Notes: generated by a model not told the origin, from the sequence alone. DNA of 64,000 nt from Planococcus circulans (GCF_020023385.1 NZ_JAIQCL010000002.1:248001-312000), one strand, 5' to 3'. Shown: positions 26,417 through 35,273, numbered from the stretch's first letter. Numbers and translations are program-made.

Positions 26417-26617
26417 ATGCCGTTTATCCAAGTCACGATTGCTGAAGGACGGGAACCCGAGAAAGTAGAGCAGTTGATTTCTGAGATTACGACAACCGTA
26501 TCAGAGGTCTTGGATGCTCCAAAAGAAAATGTCCGGGTCTTGATTACAGAAGTGCCCAAAACACATTGGGGAATTGCAGGCCAATCCATTTCAAAAAGAA
26601 AAGAGGAATTGCAATGA
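26417..26617 (+). CDS. 4-oxalocrotonate tautomerase (DmpI/XylH family)
   Basis: Small enzyme that shifts 2-hydroxymuconate to 2-oxo-3-hexenedioate with an N-terminal proline as base. The 66 residues begin MPFIQVTIAEGREPEKVEQL; the start must be ATG 26417 so that Pro1 is exposed after methionine removal, and CAGGAGAGTG lies 7-10 bp upstream. Arg residues near 11 and 39 (GREPEK, VRVLITEV) match substrate-binding positions of the family. The stop overlaps the next start. Confidence 0.92.
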   Translation: MPFIQVTIAEGREPEKVEQLISEITTTVSEVLDAPKENVRVLITEVPKTHWGIAGQSISKRKEELQ

Positions 26618-28086
26618 CTACAGTCGAAACTACAGTAAGGGAAGTTCAGCACTTCATCAATGGAAATTATGAAGCTTCTTCGGACCAGCAGACATTTGAA
26701 GTTAAAAATCCGGCGACACAGGAAGTGATCGCCGTTGTAGCGGAAGCGACCGAGCAGGACGTGGAAAAAGTCTGTGCGGCTGCACGGGAAGCGTTTGAAA
26801 ATGGCCCTTGGCGTACGATGACAGTTGCGGAACGCTGTGCGAAAATCCGTCGCATGGCAGATATTATCTTAGAGCGTAAAGAAGAAATTGCGCGTCTGGA
26901 GGCATTGGATGTCGGAAAACCCTATAGCCACGCATTTGCAGCGGAAGTTCCACGTGCAGCGCATAACTTGAAGTTCTTCGCTGATTTTGTCGAACAGCAG
27001 GGCGGAGAAACCTACCCGATGGAAGATGCCTACATCAACTACACGCGCCATGAGCCGGTAGGGGTTGCAGGATTGATCACCCCATGGAACGCTCCGTTTA
27101 TGCTTACTACGTGGAAACTCGGTCCATGTCTGGCAGCTGGAAATACAGCCATCATCAAGCCTGCTGAAATGACGCCGCTGTCGGTCTCTTTGCTGGGTGA
27201 AATTGCGAAACAAGCAGGTATTCCAGATGGTGTCGTCAATATTGTCCACGGTAAAGGCAGTGTTGTTGGAACAGCTATTACAAAAAATACTGATGTGGAT
27301 TTGATTTCATTTACCGGATCAACAGCGACCGGGAAAGCGATTATGCGCAATGGTGCTGATACGCTGAAGAAGTTTGCGTTTGAACTTGGCGGTAAAGCAG
27401 CTAATATTATCTTCGAAGACGCAGATTTGGATAAAGCGATTCCGGTCTCGATTCAAGCGGCTTTCCTGAATTCAGGACAAGTATGCCTGGCAGGTTCACG
27501 GATTCTGGTTCAGCGTTCAATATTGGATACATTCATCGGGAAATACAAAGCTGCAGCAGAAGCATTAGTGGTAGGCGATCCACAGGCAGCGGAAACCAAA
27601 ATGGGCCCGCTTGTCAGTGAAGAGCATTTCAATAAAGTAAAGTCCTATTTGGAGATTGCCAAAGAAGAGGGGGCGACTTTGATTACCGGAGGCGGTACGC
27701 CAGAACTGGCAGCTCATCTTAAAGAGGGCTATTACCTTCAGCCGACGGTCTATCTGCACGAGGATCCGAAAGCGCGGATTTGCCAGGAAGAAATTTTTGG
27801 GCCGATCGTAACAATCATTCCTTTTGATACAGAAGAAGAAGCGTTGCGTATTGCCAATGATACAGATTATGGATTGAATGGGGTTGTCTGGACAGAGAAC
27901 CTGAAACGGGCCCACCGCATTTCACACGGAGTGAGAGCTGGCACAATCTGGGTCAACTGCTGGTTTGTCCGGGATCTGCGCGCACCGTTCGGTGGATTCA
28001 AAAAGAGTGGAATCGGTCGTGAGGGCGGACACCACAGTCTGGAATTTTTTACGGAAGCGAAAAACATCTGCATTGCCTTGAACTGA
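26614..28086 (+). CDS. 2-hydroxymuconic semialdehyde dehydrogenase (DmpC/HpaE family aldehyde dehydrogenase)
   Basis: NAD-dependent oxidation of the ring-cleavage semialdehyde to 2-hydroxymuconate. The 490 residues show the ALDH motifs TPWNAPFMLTTWKLGPCLAAGN, FTGSTATGKAIM, FELGGKAANIIF (catalytic Glu, near 257), NSGQVCLAGSRILV (catalytic Cys near 291) and the EEIFGPIVTIIPF segment. ATG 26614 overlaps the tautomerase stop (ATGA). No hydrolase (DmpD/XylF type) gene is present, so the operon uses only the oxidative oxalocrotonate branch, which suits phenol and 4-methylphenols. Confidence 0.9.
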   Translation: MTTVETTVREVQHFINGNYEASSDQQTFEVKNPATQEVIAVVAEATEQDVEKVCAAAREAFENGPWRTMTVAERCAKIRRMADIILERKEEIARLEALDVGKPYSHAFAAEVPRAAHNLKFFADFVEQQGGETYPMEDAYINYTRHEPVGVAGLITPWNAPFMLTTWKLGPCLAAGNTAIIKPAEMTPLSVSLLGEIAKQAGIPDGVVNIVHGKGSVVGTAITKNTDVDLISFTGSTATGKAIMRNGADTLKKFAFELGGKAANIIFEDADLDKAIPVSIQAAFLNSGQVCLAGSRILVQRSILDTFIGKYKAAAEALVVGDPQAAETKMGPLVSEEHFNKVKSYLEIAKEEGATLITGGGTPELAAHLKEGYYLQPTVYLHEDPKARICQEEIFGPIVTIIPFDTEEEALRIANDTDYGLNGVVWTENLKRAHRISHGVRAGTIWVNCWFVRDLRAPFGGFKKSGIGREGGHHSLEFFTEAKNICIALN

Positions 28087-28099
28087 AGGGGGAAAGTGA

Positions 28100-29944
28100 A
28101 TGGGACAGGAAATGACTTCTAGACAGCAACCGTGGGGAACCGAGGGGAATGAACCATCTCAAAAACTTCGAAAACGTGGCTCAGTCGCAATGCCATTGGC
28201 AGCTTTTTCAGCCTGGCAGAAACAATTGGTCAAGATGCTTGGCCCAGCAAAAGTCAAAAAGAACTTTTTCCAGTTTGGTTGGTCGCAGGGAGCAGAAATG
28301 GCGCAAATTGTCAGCGGACGAGAAGATTTGGATTTGATCTCTCAAATGCTTCAAGGTGCAGAAATGCATGAAGCATTGGGGCAGGCGCATGTCCGCATCG
28401 ACGCCAAGAAGGTTGAAATTGTCGGGAACGAAGTCATCTCTGTGCTATTCAAAGGAAGCTGGACCAATTCTTTTGAAGCGGAACATTATATTAAAGAAGA
28501 TACTGCCGCTGTAAAACCCGTTTGCTACATGCTTTGCGGGTTTGCCAGCGGCTATATCTCCACCTTGATCGGCAAGGATGTTTTTTTCAAGGAACACGCC
28601 TGTGAAGCAAGCGGAGATGTCGCCTGCCAGTGGGAAGGCAAACTGCTCAAAGATTGGCATCGAGACGAGTATGACAGTTTTATGGGAACAGATCCGGAAG
28701 AAGATGCAAGTCGCTTTTTGCAGCTTGAAGAAGAACGCAACCGACTGCAGATGGTCATTGATATCCACAATGAATTGACTGAAGAGCTTATCCGCTCGAA
28801 TAGCCTGAAGAATATTTTAGGTATTTTAAAGAGGTATATTTCAAACCCGATCATTATTGAAAACCAGAAAGGCCAAATTACAGATAGTGAGAACATTACT
28901 CTTGAAGAGGCAGCCAAACTGCAGGCCTCTTTCCACAAACGGCTGAAGGAATGGCCCATTCAAAAAACGGATTTATTTCAATTTGAACATACCAGCCGTT
29001 TAACGGCTCCGATTTATATACAAAACCAGATTGCCGGCTATTGTTCATTCATTTATAAACAAGACGACCAGCCACCGGAGGAAATTGATCGGATGATACT
29101 TGGCAGGCTGACGTCCATCAGCACTTTAGTTTACTTGAACAATAAAAACATCATGGAAGCGAATGCCCGAACAAAAGGAATCCTATTCGAGAAGATGCTG
29201 ACAGATGGTTTCGAATCGAAGGAGCAGATCATCCGTGAGTTGAACCTGTTGAATATTGATGCTTCCGGTGATTATCATGTCGCTTATCTGGCGCTTGGCT
29301 ACAGTGACTTCAATGAAGAAGATAATCTATCGACGTTCACAAATATTTATGAAGAAGTGGTGCAATTTTTTCAGGAACGCAACTATGAAGTTTTACAAGT
29401 CCAGCGGGCAAATGGAATTCTGTGCTTTATCCCAGAAGCTGCTGAACATGCCTTGATGCAAGATGGTCCAACTATTTTCTATGAACGCATTAAGCGCTCT
29501 TACCCAAAAATACATTGTCATGTAGGTGTTAGTTCTACATGTAATGATCTTGGTTCTGTAGTCGATCAAATGAAGGAAGCGATGACAGCGGCGCGGTTTA
29601 CCACGGCACATCAGCCGACGATGTCTTTCAATGAATTGGGCATTCTTGGAATCCTTATCCATTCGCAAGAAGAACAAGCCATTCGTAAAATCGCTGAACT
29701 GCAGTTAGGTAGGCTGTACGGAGATTCAGAACAGCAAAAAGACTATATGCTGACCCTCTACGAATTCCTGATGAATGGCGGAAACCTGGAGCTGACTTCC
29801 GCCAATCTGCTGCTGTCGGTCAGCGGCCTGCGATACCGCATCAACCGGATCAGCGACATCGCAAATGTAGATCTCCGGGATTCCCAAAAGCAATTTGATC
29901 TGCTGCTGGCTTTGAAGGCATTGAAGGTGATTGGAGAATTCTAG
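28100..29944 (+). CDS. Regulator with XylR/DmpR-type phenol-sensing domain (XylR_N + V4R) fused to a PucR-type HTH output
   Basis: Probable aromatic-responsive activator of the operon it closes. Order in the 614 residues: XylR_N (about 35-125); V4R (about 125-187); a helical linker (195-235); a GAF-like region (about 240-350); a CdaR-like middle region (360-500); PucR HTH_30 near 550-608 (SANLLLSVSGLRYRINRISD). Residues that in MopR/DmpR bind zinc and phenol appear kept with identical spacing: Trp121 in GSWTNSFEAEH, then Cys142, Glu165, Cys168 and Cys176 (W+21, C+23, E+3, C+8); His90 in EMHEALG may be the phenol-binding His. There is no AAA+ sigma-54 domain. It lies 13 bp after the dehydrogenase gene, so it is probably co-transcribed. 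Confidence 0.85.
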   Translation: MGQEMTSRQQPWGTEGNEPSQKLRKRGSVAMPLAAFSAWQKQLVKMLGPAKVKKNFFQFGWSQGAEMAQIVSGREDLDLISQMLQGAEMHEALGQAHVRIDAKKVEIVGNEVISVLFKGSWTNSFEAEHYIKEDTAAVKPVCYMLCGFASGYISTLIGKDVFFKEHACEASGDVACQWEGKLLKDWHRDEYDSFMGTDPEEDASRFLQLEEERNRLQMVIDIHNELTEELIRSNSLKNILGILKRYISNPIIIENQKGQITDSENITLEEAAKLQASFHKRLKEWPIQKTDLFQFEHTSRLTAPIYIQNQIAGYCSFIYKQDDQPPEEIDRMILGRLTSISTLVYLNNKNIMEANARTKGILFEKMLTDGFESKEQIIRELNLLNIDASGDYHVAYLALGYSDFNEEDNLSTFTNIYEEVVQFFQERNYEVLQVQRANGILCFIPEAAEHALMQDGPTIFYERIKRSYPKIHCHVGVSSTCNDLGSVVDQMKEAMTAARFTTAHQPTMSFNELGILGILIHSQEEQAIRKIAELQLGRLYGDSEQQKDYMLTLYEFLMNGGNLELTSANLLLSVSGLRYRINRISDIANVDLRDSQKQFDLLLALKALKVIGEF

Positions 29945-30015
29945 GGGTACTTGATGTATAAAACAAATAGAACTTTTTAGGGATTTAACAACCACTCATG
30001 CATGTACAGAAAACG

Positions 30016-30051
30016 AAAAACTGCCATTCTCATAGATTGGCGGTTTTTTTA
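30016..30051 (+). terminator. Terminator of the aromatic operon
   Basis: AAACTGCCA pairs with TTGGCGGTTT (one G-U), followed by a long T run; 70 bp after the regulator stop. Confidence 0.85.
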
Positions 30052-30123
30052 TGCTGTTAAAGGAGTCCTGATGAGCCACGGCGAAAGATACCCAATAGAA
30101 ACCGATCCCAAAGGAGGAGTCAT

Positions 30124-30543
30124 ATGTTCACGAATGTACAAGAGGTGTTTAGAAACTACAGCGCCGCCGTTTACGAAAAAGATGTAGACCAGTTTCTTTC
30201 GGGCTATGCGCAGGACATCCATGTTTTCGACTGCTGGCAAGAATGGCAATACAACGGGATTGAGCAATGGAAGACTTTAGTGGAAGACTGGTTTGGGGGA
30301 TTGGCAGAGGGGGAACGGCTTCGTGCGGAGCTGCACGATGAAGTGACAAAAGAAAATGGGGAACTTGCATATGTCCATGGTTCCATGAGTTTCGCAGCTT
30401 TTGATGAAACGGGCAAGGAACTTCGGAAGATGAGCAACCGCTTCACGTTTGTGCTGGAAAAAACAGAAGGTTCTTGGCGTATTACCCACGAACATTCTTC
30501 ACTGCCGATCGGCATGGAGGATGGCAAGGCGATTTTTGACTAA
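30124..30543 (+). CDS. SnoaL/NTF2-like fold protein
   Basis: 139 residues of the NTF2-like (SnoaL_3/DUF4440) cone fold: N-terminal helix NVQEVFRNYSAAVYEKDVDQ, the strand-turn DIHVFDCWQEWQYNGIEQWK, then LAYVHGSMSFAAFDETGKEL, the RMSNRFTFVLEKTEGSWRIT segment and a final HEHSSLPI with conserved His-Ser. Members bind or convert small organic molecules, but no activity can be assigned. The start follows AAAGGAGGAG by 5-8 bp. It is a single gene between terminators and not obviously part of the aromatic operon. Confidence 0.8.
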   Translation: MFTNVQEVFRNYSAAVYEKDVDQFLSGYAQDIHVFDCWQEWQYNGIEQWKTLVEDWFGGLAEGERLRAELHDEVTKENGELAYVHGSMSFAAFDETGKELRKMSNRFTFVLEKTEGSWRITHEHSSLPIGMEDGKAIFD

Positions 30544-30591
30544 TGAAGTAAAGTCTTAGTCCGCAATCACGTAAGAACCAGATGAACCAAA

Positions 30592-30629
30592 AAAATCCAC
30601 TGGAGCAACGCGTTGCTCCAGTGGATTTT
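30592..30629. terminator. Bidirectional terminator, perfect 38-bp palindrome
   Basis: AAAATCCACTGGAGCAACG is followed directly by its exact complement with no loop bases, flanked by A and T runs. It serves both the NTF2-like gene (+) and the membrane protein gene (-). Confidence 0.9.
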
Positions 30630-30635
30630 CTGTTG

Positions 30636-31025
30636 CTATTCTTTTTCGGTCAAGAATGTAATGATCAAAAACAGCAGGAATGCCAGCAGCAATAAGCTGC
30701 CGCCCACGATGAACAAGATCATGACCAAGGTTTCGTTCCAATTGAACGGGTTCAAGTTATACAGCCACATGCCGCCGGTCAGTGTAAAGGCACCGACCAT
30801 TCCAAGTACACTGTGGATAGCCACAAGCTTTTTGTATTTGATCGTATAGACCCGGTAGAAAATTCCCCAGGCAAAGACCGATAGCCAGCCGACGAGCAGG
30901 ATATGGGCGTGGATCGGACGCAGGCTGTAATCCATTTCTCCGGCCATCTGTGAACCAAGAAATGTACCGAATAAGCCGAAAATGGCTGAAAAGCGTATTA
31001 AACGAAGACTCCAAGTTTTTTCCAT
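30636..31025 (-). CDS. Small four-helix membrane protein, cytochrome oxidase subunit I-like segment
   Basis: 129 residues with four predicted membrane helices (about 8-28, 38-58, 68-90, 100-125). The LRPIHAHILLVGWLSVFAWG segment resembles short proteins annotated as 'cytochrome-c oxidase' or COX1-like in bacilli, with His-X-His inside helix 2 that could bind haem or metal; this is inference. Start ATG 31025 has TTGGAGGT upstream. It lies 25 bp after the histidine kinase gene on the same strand with no terminator between, so it is in the same operon, followed by the palindromic terminator. Confidence 0.65.
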   Translation of the reverse strand: MEKTWSLRLIRFSAIFGLFGTFLGSQMAGEMDYSLRPIHAHILLVGWLSVFAWGIFYRVYTIKYKKLVAIHSVLGMVGAFTLTGGMWLYNLNPFNWNETLVMILFIVGGSLLLLAFLLFLIITFLTEKE

Positions 31026-31050
31026 GAGTAGACCTCCAACTTATTATTGT

Positions 31051-32430
31051 TTAGGGATGAGGGAAGTGCAGGATAAATTCACTGCCCTCATCTTCTTTGC
31101 TATTGACTCGGATGGTGCCGTGATGCAAGCTGACGATTTGGTGGACGATGGACAGCCCGAGCCCGGTGCTGTCTTTTTTGCGTGCTGCATCGACGCGGTA
31201 GAAACGGTCGAACAATTGCGGCAAGGCGTCTTTCGGAATGCCCAGGCCGCTGTCTTTGAATGCCACGATGGTGCCGGTTTCGTCCGACTGTAAGGTGATT
31301 TCAATGCTGCCGCGGGATTTATTGTACTTGATGGCATTGGTCAGCAGGTTATCCCATACATTGTCGAGCAGCTCGGGATCGCCATGGAACCGGGTGGGTG
31401 CGAGTTGATAAGACAAATTGATGTCCTCTTCCTCGAGGCGCCAGCGGTATTTCCGGACAGCGCTTCTCAATTGCTCATCCAACTGGAATTCTTTCACTTT
31501 CATCGGATAAGCGCCTTGGTCGAGCGATGTCAACAGCAGCAATTGGCGTGTCAGGCTGGACAGCCGCTTCGCTTCCTCATCAATGATGGCCGTATATGCC
31601 AAGCGGTCTTGCTCGGCAAGGTTCGGCGACTTCAACAAGTCGGCATAGCCTTGGATGTTCATCAGCGGCGACTGGAAATCATGCGACACATTGCTGATGA
31701 AGGATTTGCGCGCCAGGTCGTTATGCTGGAGCTGTTTCTGCATCAAGTTGAAGCTTTCGGACAGCTGGCCGATTTCATCATTGCGCCGAATATCAAGCGG
31801 ATAGCTGTAGTTTTCGCGCGCAATGTGTTTGGTCGCTTCCGTCAACTGGACAATCGGCCGCGTCAATTGCCGCGCCATAAAAATCATGCCGATGATGCTG
31901 ACAAGCGCAATCGCTGCCACAAAGCCGATCAGCACAGAATGGATATCGGTCGACACGAGCTTGGTATCGGGACGGATGAACAGACCATACCGTTCGCCGT
32001 CCCGTTCAAACGGAACGCCGACTGTGTTATGCAGTTCATTGGTGAAGTGGCCGATCATGAAGATTTTGTCTGTAAGATTGTCCACTCCGGTATAGGTTTC
32101 ATTTTCCGTCAGGACCCGGTTGGCGGGTTCCGGAAATGTGATGTCATCAAACGGTTCGCCGAAAAATTGCATATTTCCCGAACTGTCGGCGAGTGCAATC
32201 TGATAGCCGAGCTTCGCGACGGCCTGCATATAGCTGTTGAAACTTTCCTCGGAATACGGGATGCTTTCCACAGTACTGACGATTTCTTCTGCGATGGCTA
32301 CGTTCTGCCTGATGGTTTCTTCTTTTGTGATGGACACATAGAAGATATTGGCGATGGTGAAACCAATCAGGATGCTGATGGCCAGAATGAACAGCGTTGC
32401 CACAGTGAATTGCCGGTACAAGGTTTTCAT
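31051..32430 (-). CDS. HAMP-domain sensor histidine kinase (OmpR partner type)
   Basis: Membrane sensor kinase of 459 residues: TM1 (about 10-32), an extracellular sensor of about 130 residues, TM2 (about 165-186), HAMP (RPIVQLTEATKHIARENYSY region), HisKA with the phosphorylated His in FISNVSHDFQSPLMNIQGYA, then HATPase with N-box DNVWDNLLTNAIKYNK and G-boxes DSGLGIPKD and DSTGLGLSIV. Its start overlaps the response regulator stop by 4 bp, so the two form a pair. The signal is unknown; the neighbouring MMPL exporter gene suggests a role in sensing membrane-active compounds, as for YdfHI-YdfJ in Bacillus subtilis, though the kinase class differs. Confidence 0.9.
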   Translation of the reverse strand: MKTLYRQFTVATLFILAISILIGFTIANIFYVSITKEETIRQNVAIAEEIVSTVESIPYSEESFNSYMQAVAKLGYQIALADSSGNMQFFGEPFDDITFPEPANRVLTENETYTGVDNLTDKIFMIGHFTNELHNTVGVPFERDGERYGLFIRPDTKLVSTDIHSVLIGFVAAIALVSIIGMIFMARQLTRPIVQLTEATKHIARENYSYPLDIRRNDEIGQLSESFNLMQKQLQHNDLARKSFISNVSHDFQSPLMNIQGYADLLKSPNLAEQDRLAYTAIIDEEAKRLSSLTRQLLLLTSLDQGAYPMKVKEFQLDEQLRSAVRKYRWRLEEEDINLSYQLAPTRFHGDPELLDNVWDNLLTNAIKYNKSRGSIEITLQSDETGTIVAFKDSGLGIPKDALPQLFDRFYRVDAARKKDSTGLGLSIVHQIVSLHHGTIRVNSKEDEGSEFILHFPHP

Positions 32431-33098
32431 TTTGGTGCCTCAAGCTTATAACCGATGCCGCGCAAAGTATGGATTTCAACATCAGCGCCATAGCGTTTCA
32501 GGCGGTCGCGAATCCGGTTGATGTGGGTGTTCAAGGTCATTTCATTGCCTTCATGTTCTTCGCCCCAGACGTAGTCCATCAGCAGTCCGCGGGGAGTGGC
32601 CAGATTGACACGCGATACCAGCAGCGACAACAGTTCGAATTCTTTCAGCGGCAAGATGACGGTTTCATTGCCGATGGTCACTTCGAAGTTCCGCCGGTTG
32701 ATCGCCAGGTTGCCGGCCTGCAAATTTTCCTGGACAGAGCGTTCGGATCGGCGGAGCACCACCGCAACACGAAACAGCAATTCCTTCGGCTCAAAAGGTT
32801 TGACCATGTAATCTTCGGTACCGGAAAGAAAGCCTTTCTCCTTGTCCTCCAGCTGGCCTTTCGCCGTCAGCAGAATCACCGGAATGTCCAAGTCCTGCGT
32901 CAAGATGCGGGTCAGTTGAAAACCATCCATGCCGGGCATCATGACATCCACGATGGCCAAATCAACGAGCTGGTCCTCGAGCAGCAGCAACGCCTGTTCC
33001 GCATCGTTTGCTTTGAACACGGTATAGCCTTCCTTACCGAGATGGATTGCCACGAGTTGCTGAATATAGATATCATCGTCCACGACGAGTATTTTCAT
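32427..33098 (-). CDS. OmpR-family response regulator
   Basis: 223 residues. Receiver domain 1-115 with VVDDD (acidic pocket), phosphoacceptor Asp in LAIVDVMMPGMDG (near 51), the conserved Thr and Lys in VILLTAKG and MVKPFEPKEL; C-terminal winged helix 125-222 ending in HTLRGIGYKLE typical of PhoB/OmpR. Start MKILVVDDD at 33098 follows GGGAGG by 8 bp; an earlier in-frame start has no ribosome site. Upstream lies the terminator of the MMPL gene, so a promoter for regulator-kinase-membrane protein should be in the short gap. Confidence 0.92.
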   Translation of the reverse strand: MKILVVDDDIYIQQLVAIHLGKEGYTVFKANDAEQALLLLEDQLVDLAIVDVMMPGMDGFQLTRILTQDLDIPVILLTAKGQLEDKEKGFLSGTEDYMVKPFEPKELLFRVAVVLRRSERSVQENLQAGNLAINRRNFEVTIGNETVILPLKEFELLSLLVSRVNLATPRGLLMDYVWGEEHEGNEMTLNTHINRIRDRLKRYGADVEIHTLRGIGYKLEAPK

Positions 33099-33120
33099 GT
33101 GGATTCCTCCCATTCACTCA

Positions 33121-33151
33121 GAAAGCCCGGCATAAGGAAGACCGGGCTTTC
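33121..33151 (-). terminator. Terminator of the MMPL transporter gene
   Basis: GAAAGCCCGG and CCGGGCTTTC form a perfect 10-bp stem around an 11-base loop. The T tract on the minus strand is weak (TGAGTG follows), so read-through into the regulator gene is possible. Confidence 0.65.
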
Positions 33152-33173
33152 AACTCTCTATATTATGCAGGGT

Positions 33174-35273
33174 TTACTTGTCTTTTTCAAAAAACAGTAT
33201 CAAAGCCGGGAGCAGCAGGCCACGCACAAGGAAGGTATCGATCAGAATGCCGATCGAAACCATAAAGCCGAAGACGAATAAATCAGCAATCGGCATCGTC
33301 GTCAATGCCGCAAATGTCGCTGCCAGAATGATGCCCGCAGAAGAAATGACACCGCCTGTATGGCTGATCGCGACTTCAAGCGCGTCTTTGACTTTCCGTG
33401 CTTTCCGTTCTTCGATAAAGCGTGAAACCAGGATGATGTTATAGTCGATTCCAAGCGCTACCAGGAAGATGAACGCATACACCGGTACGCGGGTACTGAT
33501 GGCTTCATAGCCGAACAGCACGTCAACAAGGAAAATCCCCAGTCCCAGCGCCGACAGATAAGAAAGTAAAATCGTTGCCATCATATAGATCGGCATTTTC
33601 CATGACCGTGTCAATACGAACAGCAACACCAGGATCAACAAGGTTTCAAGTATGACAATTTTGTAGATATCGCTATTGTTGACGTCCCGCTCATCGACAA
33701 GTTTCGGCGTAATGCCACCGAAATGCGTTTCGCCATCAATGGAAGTACGGTCCAGCAAAGTGCTGCCGTCGTTCCGCAGCCGTTCCATAAATTCCAGTGC
33801 TTCTGTTGAATACGGATTCATTGATAAGGCAATATTGTATTTCACTGCTTCGCCGTCGTCCGTTTGACCGGATAAACGAGCAGAGGCGATTTCCTCATAA
33901 GCCGTCAGTTCTTCAGAAAGAAGAGCTGCGGCTTCTTCTGTAATCGGCTCCTCCCCAACAACCAAAAGGGTGGAAGGCGCGATTTCGCCTTTGTCGAATT
34001 TCTGTTCAACAATCTCATAGCCAACACGGGAGGGCATATCTTCCGGGAATGATTTGACTGTATCGAATTCAAACTCCAGGTTCACGATATTCAATGCCGA
34101 AATGATCATCAGAGCGGCGACAAGTCCGCCGGAAATCAACGGTTTGTTGACGACGAATTTCGCAACGGGTCCCCAAATGCCATGCTTCACTTCTGACGAT
34201 TGACCATATTTCGGCACTTTCGGCCAAAATGCTTTACGGCCGAATAACGTGAATAAAGCCGGAATCAGCGTGATTGAAGCAATCATGATGACGAAAACAG
34301 CCGTACCAAAAATCGGCGCAAAGTTTGCGTAGTCACGGAAGTCTGCAAAGAACAGCACCAGCATGGCTGCCAGAACAGTACCGCCGGCGAAGAACACGGG
34401 TTCTCCCGTTGCCCGCATCGCGTATTTCATGGCTTCGTGTTTGCTTTCATAATGGTTCAATTCTTCGCGGAAGCGTGAGAACACGAACAGCGAGTAATCG
34501 ATTACAGCCGCAAACAGCAAGATGCTCATGATCGAAGTCGTTTGGCTGGTCAGTTCCAATCCGCCGGAACCCATAAAGGCAAGTGTCTGGTTGACCACTT
34601 GATAGACGATCACTGTCGCCAAAAGCGGGATAAATGCTAAAAGTGGCGAGCGGTAAATGACAATCAACAGTACGAGGATGATCAGTACAGTCGCAATCAA
34701 TAAGACAAAATCCGCTTCTTCAAACAATTTTACGGTATCGCCCGCAATACCGGCAGGGCCGGTGACGTAAAATTCCATCGATCCGGAATCAGCTGCGATG
34801 CCGCTGCCGATTTCAGAAGCTTCGTCATTGATTTCCGCAAAATCGGCACTGCCGAGCCCTGCCTCAAGTGACATCGGAATAATCATTGTCGTATTGTCTT
34901 CAGAATAAAAACCTTCTAAAGCAGGAGGAGGCAATTGGCTGATGTCGACAATCGAGTCGATGCCTTCAATGTTTGCCTCTGTAATGCCTGTCAGAATTTC
35001 TTGTACAGTTACGGGATTGACATCGCCTTCGCTGTTATGGAAAACGAGAATGCCAGGTGTCCCTTGGTCGTTCGGGAAATATTCCTTCAGTTTCTGGTCC
35101 GCAATGATCGATTGTGCATCATCGGGCAGCGACTGGAAATTAGCGACTTTGTAGTCGTTGAGCCTCGGCCCCATGCTGAGTGCAATCATCAGGACAAGCC
35201 AGACAATGAGGGTAATCCACATGCCTTTTTTTGTTGATACCCAATCCGTGATCGGGTTCAGGAATTTGTTCAT
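33174..35273 (-). CDS. MMPL/RND-superfamily transporter
   Basis: Large membrane exporter of 699 residues, with the two-half layout of the MMPL family: TM1 (about 12-32), an extracellular domain, a block of five helices (about 165-340), then TM7, a second extracellular domain and a second block of five helices (about 530-695). Conserved family signs: FAAVIDYSLFVFSRFREEL (GxxxDYS proton-relay Asp-Tyr) and its repeat LVALGIDYNIILVSRFIEER in the second half. Family members export lipids, peptides or drugs using the proton gradient. Start ATG 35273 has GAGGAG 10 bp upstream. Closest functional parallel is YdfJ of Bacillus. Likely partnered with the two-component pair just downstream. Confidence 0.9.
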   Translation of the reverse strand: MNKFLNPITDWVSTKKGMWITLIVWLVLMIALSMGPRLNDYKVANFQSLPDDAQSIIADQKLKEYFPNDQGTPGILVFHNSEGDVNPVTVQEILTGITEANIEGIDSIVDISQLPPPALEGFYSEDNTTMIIPMSLEAGLGSADFAEINDEASEIGSGIAADSGSMEFYVTGPAGIAGDTVKLFEEADFVLLIATVLIILVLLIVIYRSPLLAFIPLLATVIVYQVVNQTLAFMGSGGLELTSQTTSIMSILLFAAVIDYSLFVFSRFREELNHYESKHEAMKYAMRATGEPVFFAGGTVLAAMLVLFFADFRDYANFAPIFGTAVFVIMIASITLIPALFTLFGRKAFWPKVPKYGQSSEVKHGIWGPVAKFVVNKPLISGGLVAALMIISALNIVNLEFEFDTVKSFPEDMPSRVGYEIVEQKFDKGEIAPSTLLVVGEEPITEEAAALLSEELTAYEEIASARLSGQTDDGEAVKYNIALSMNPYSTEALEFMERLRNDGSTLLDRTSIDGETHFGGITPKLVDERDVNNSDIYKIVILETLLILVLLFVLTRSWKMPIYMMATILLSYLSALGLGIFLVDVLFGYEAISTRVPVYAFIFLVALGIDYNIILVSRFIEERKARKVKDALEVAISHTGGVISSAGIILAATFAALTTMPIADLFVFGFMVSIGILIDTFLVRGLLLPALILFFEKDK

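Noticed and set aside
31384-32451. Long plus-strand open frame (355 codons) opposite the histidine kinase gene
   Set aside because: The minus strand encodes a complete HAMP/HisKA/HATPase kinase with all motifs; the antisense product has an arbitrary His/Gln/Arg-rich composition and no ribosome site.
32469-33281. Plus-strand open frame of 270 codons opposite the response regulator gene
   Set aside because: It crosses the regulator gene and a terminator, and its product has no domain; the minus-strand regulator is clear.
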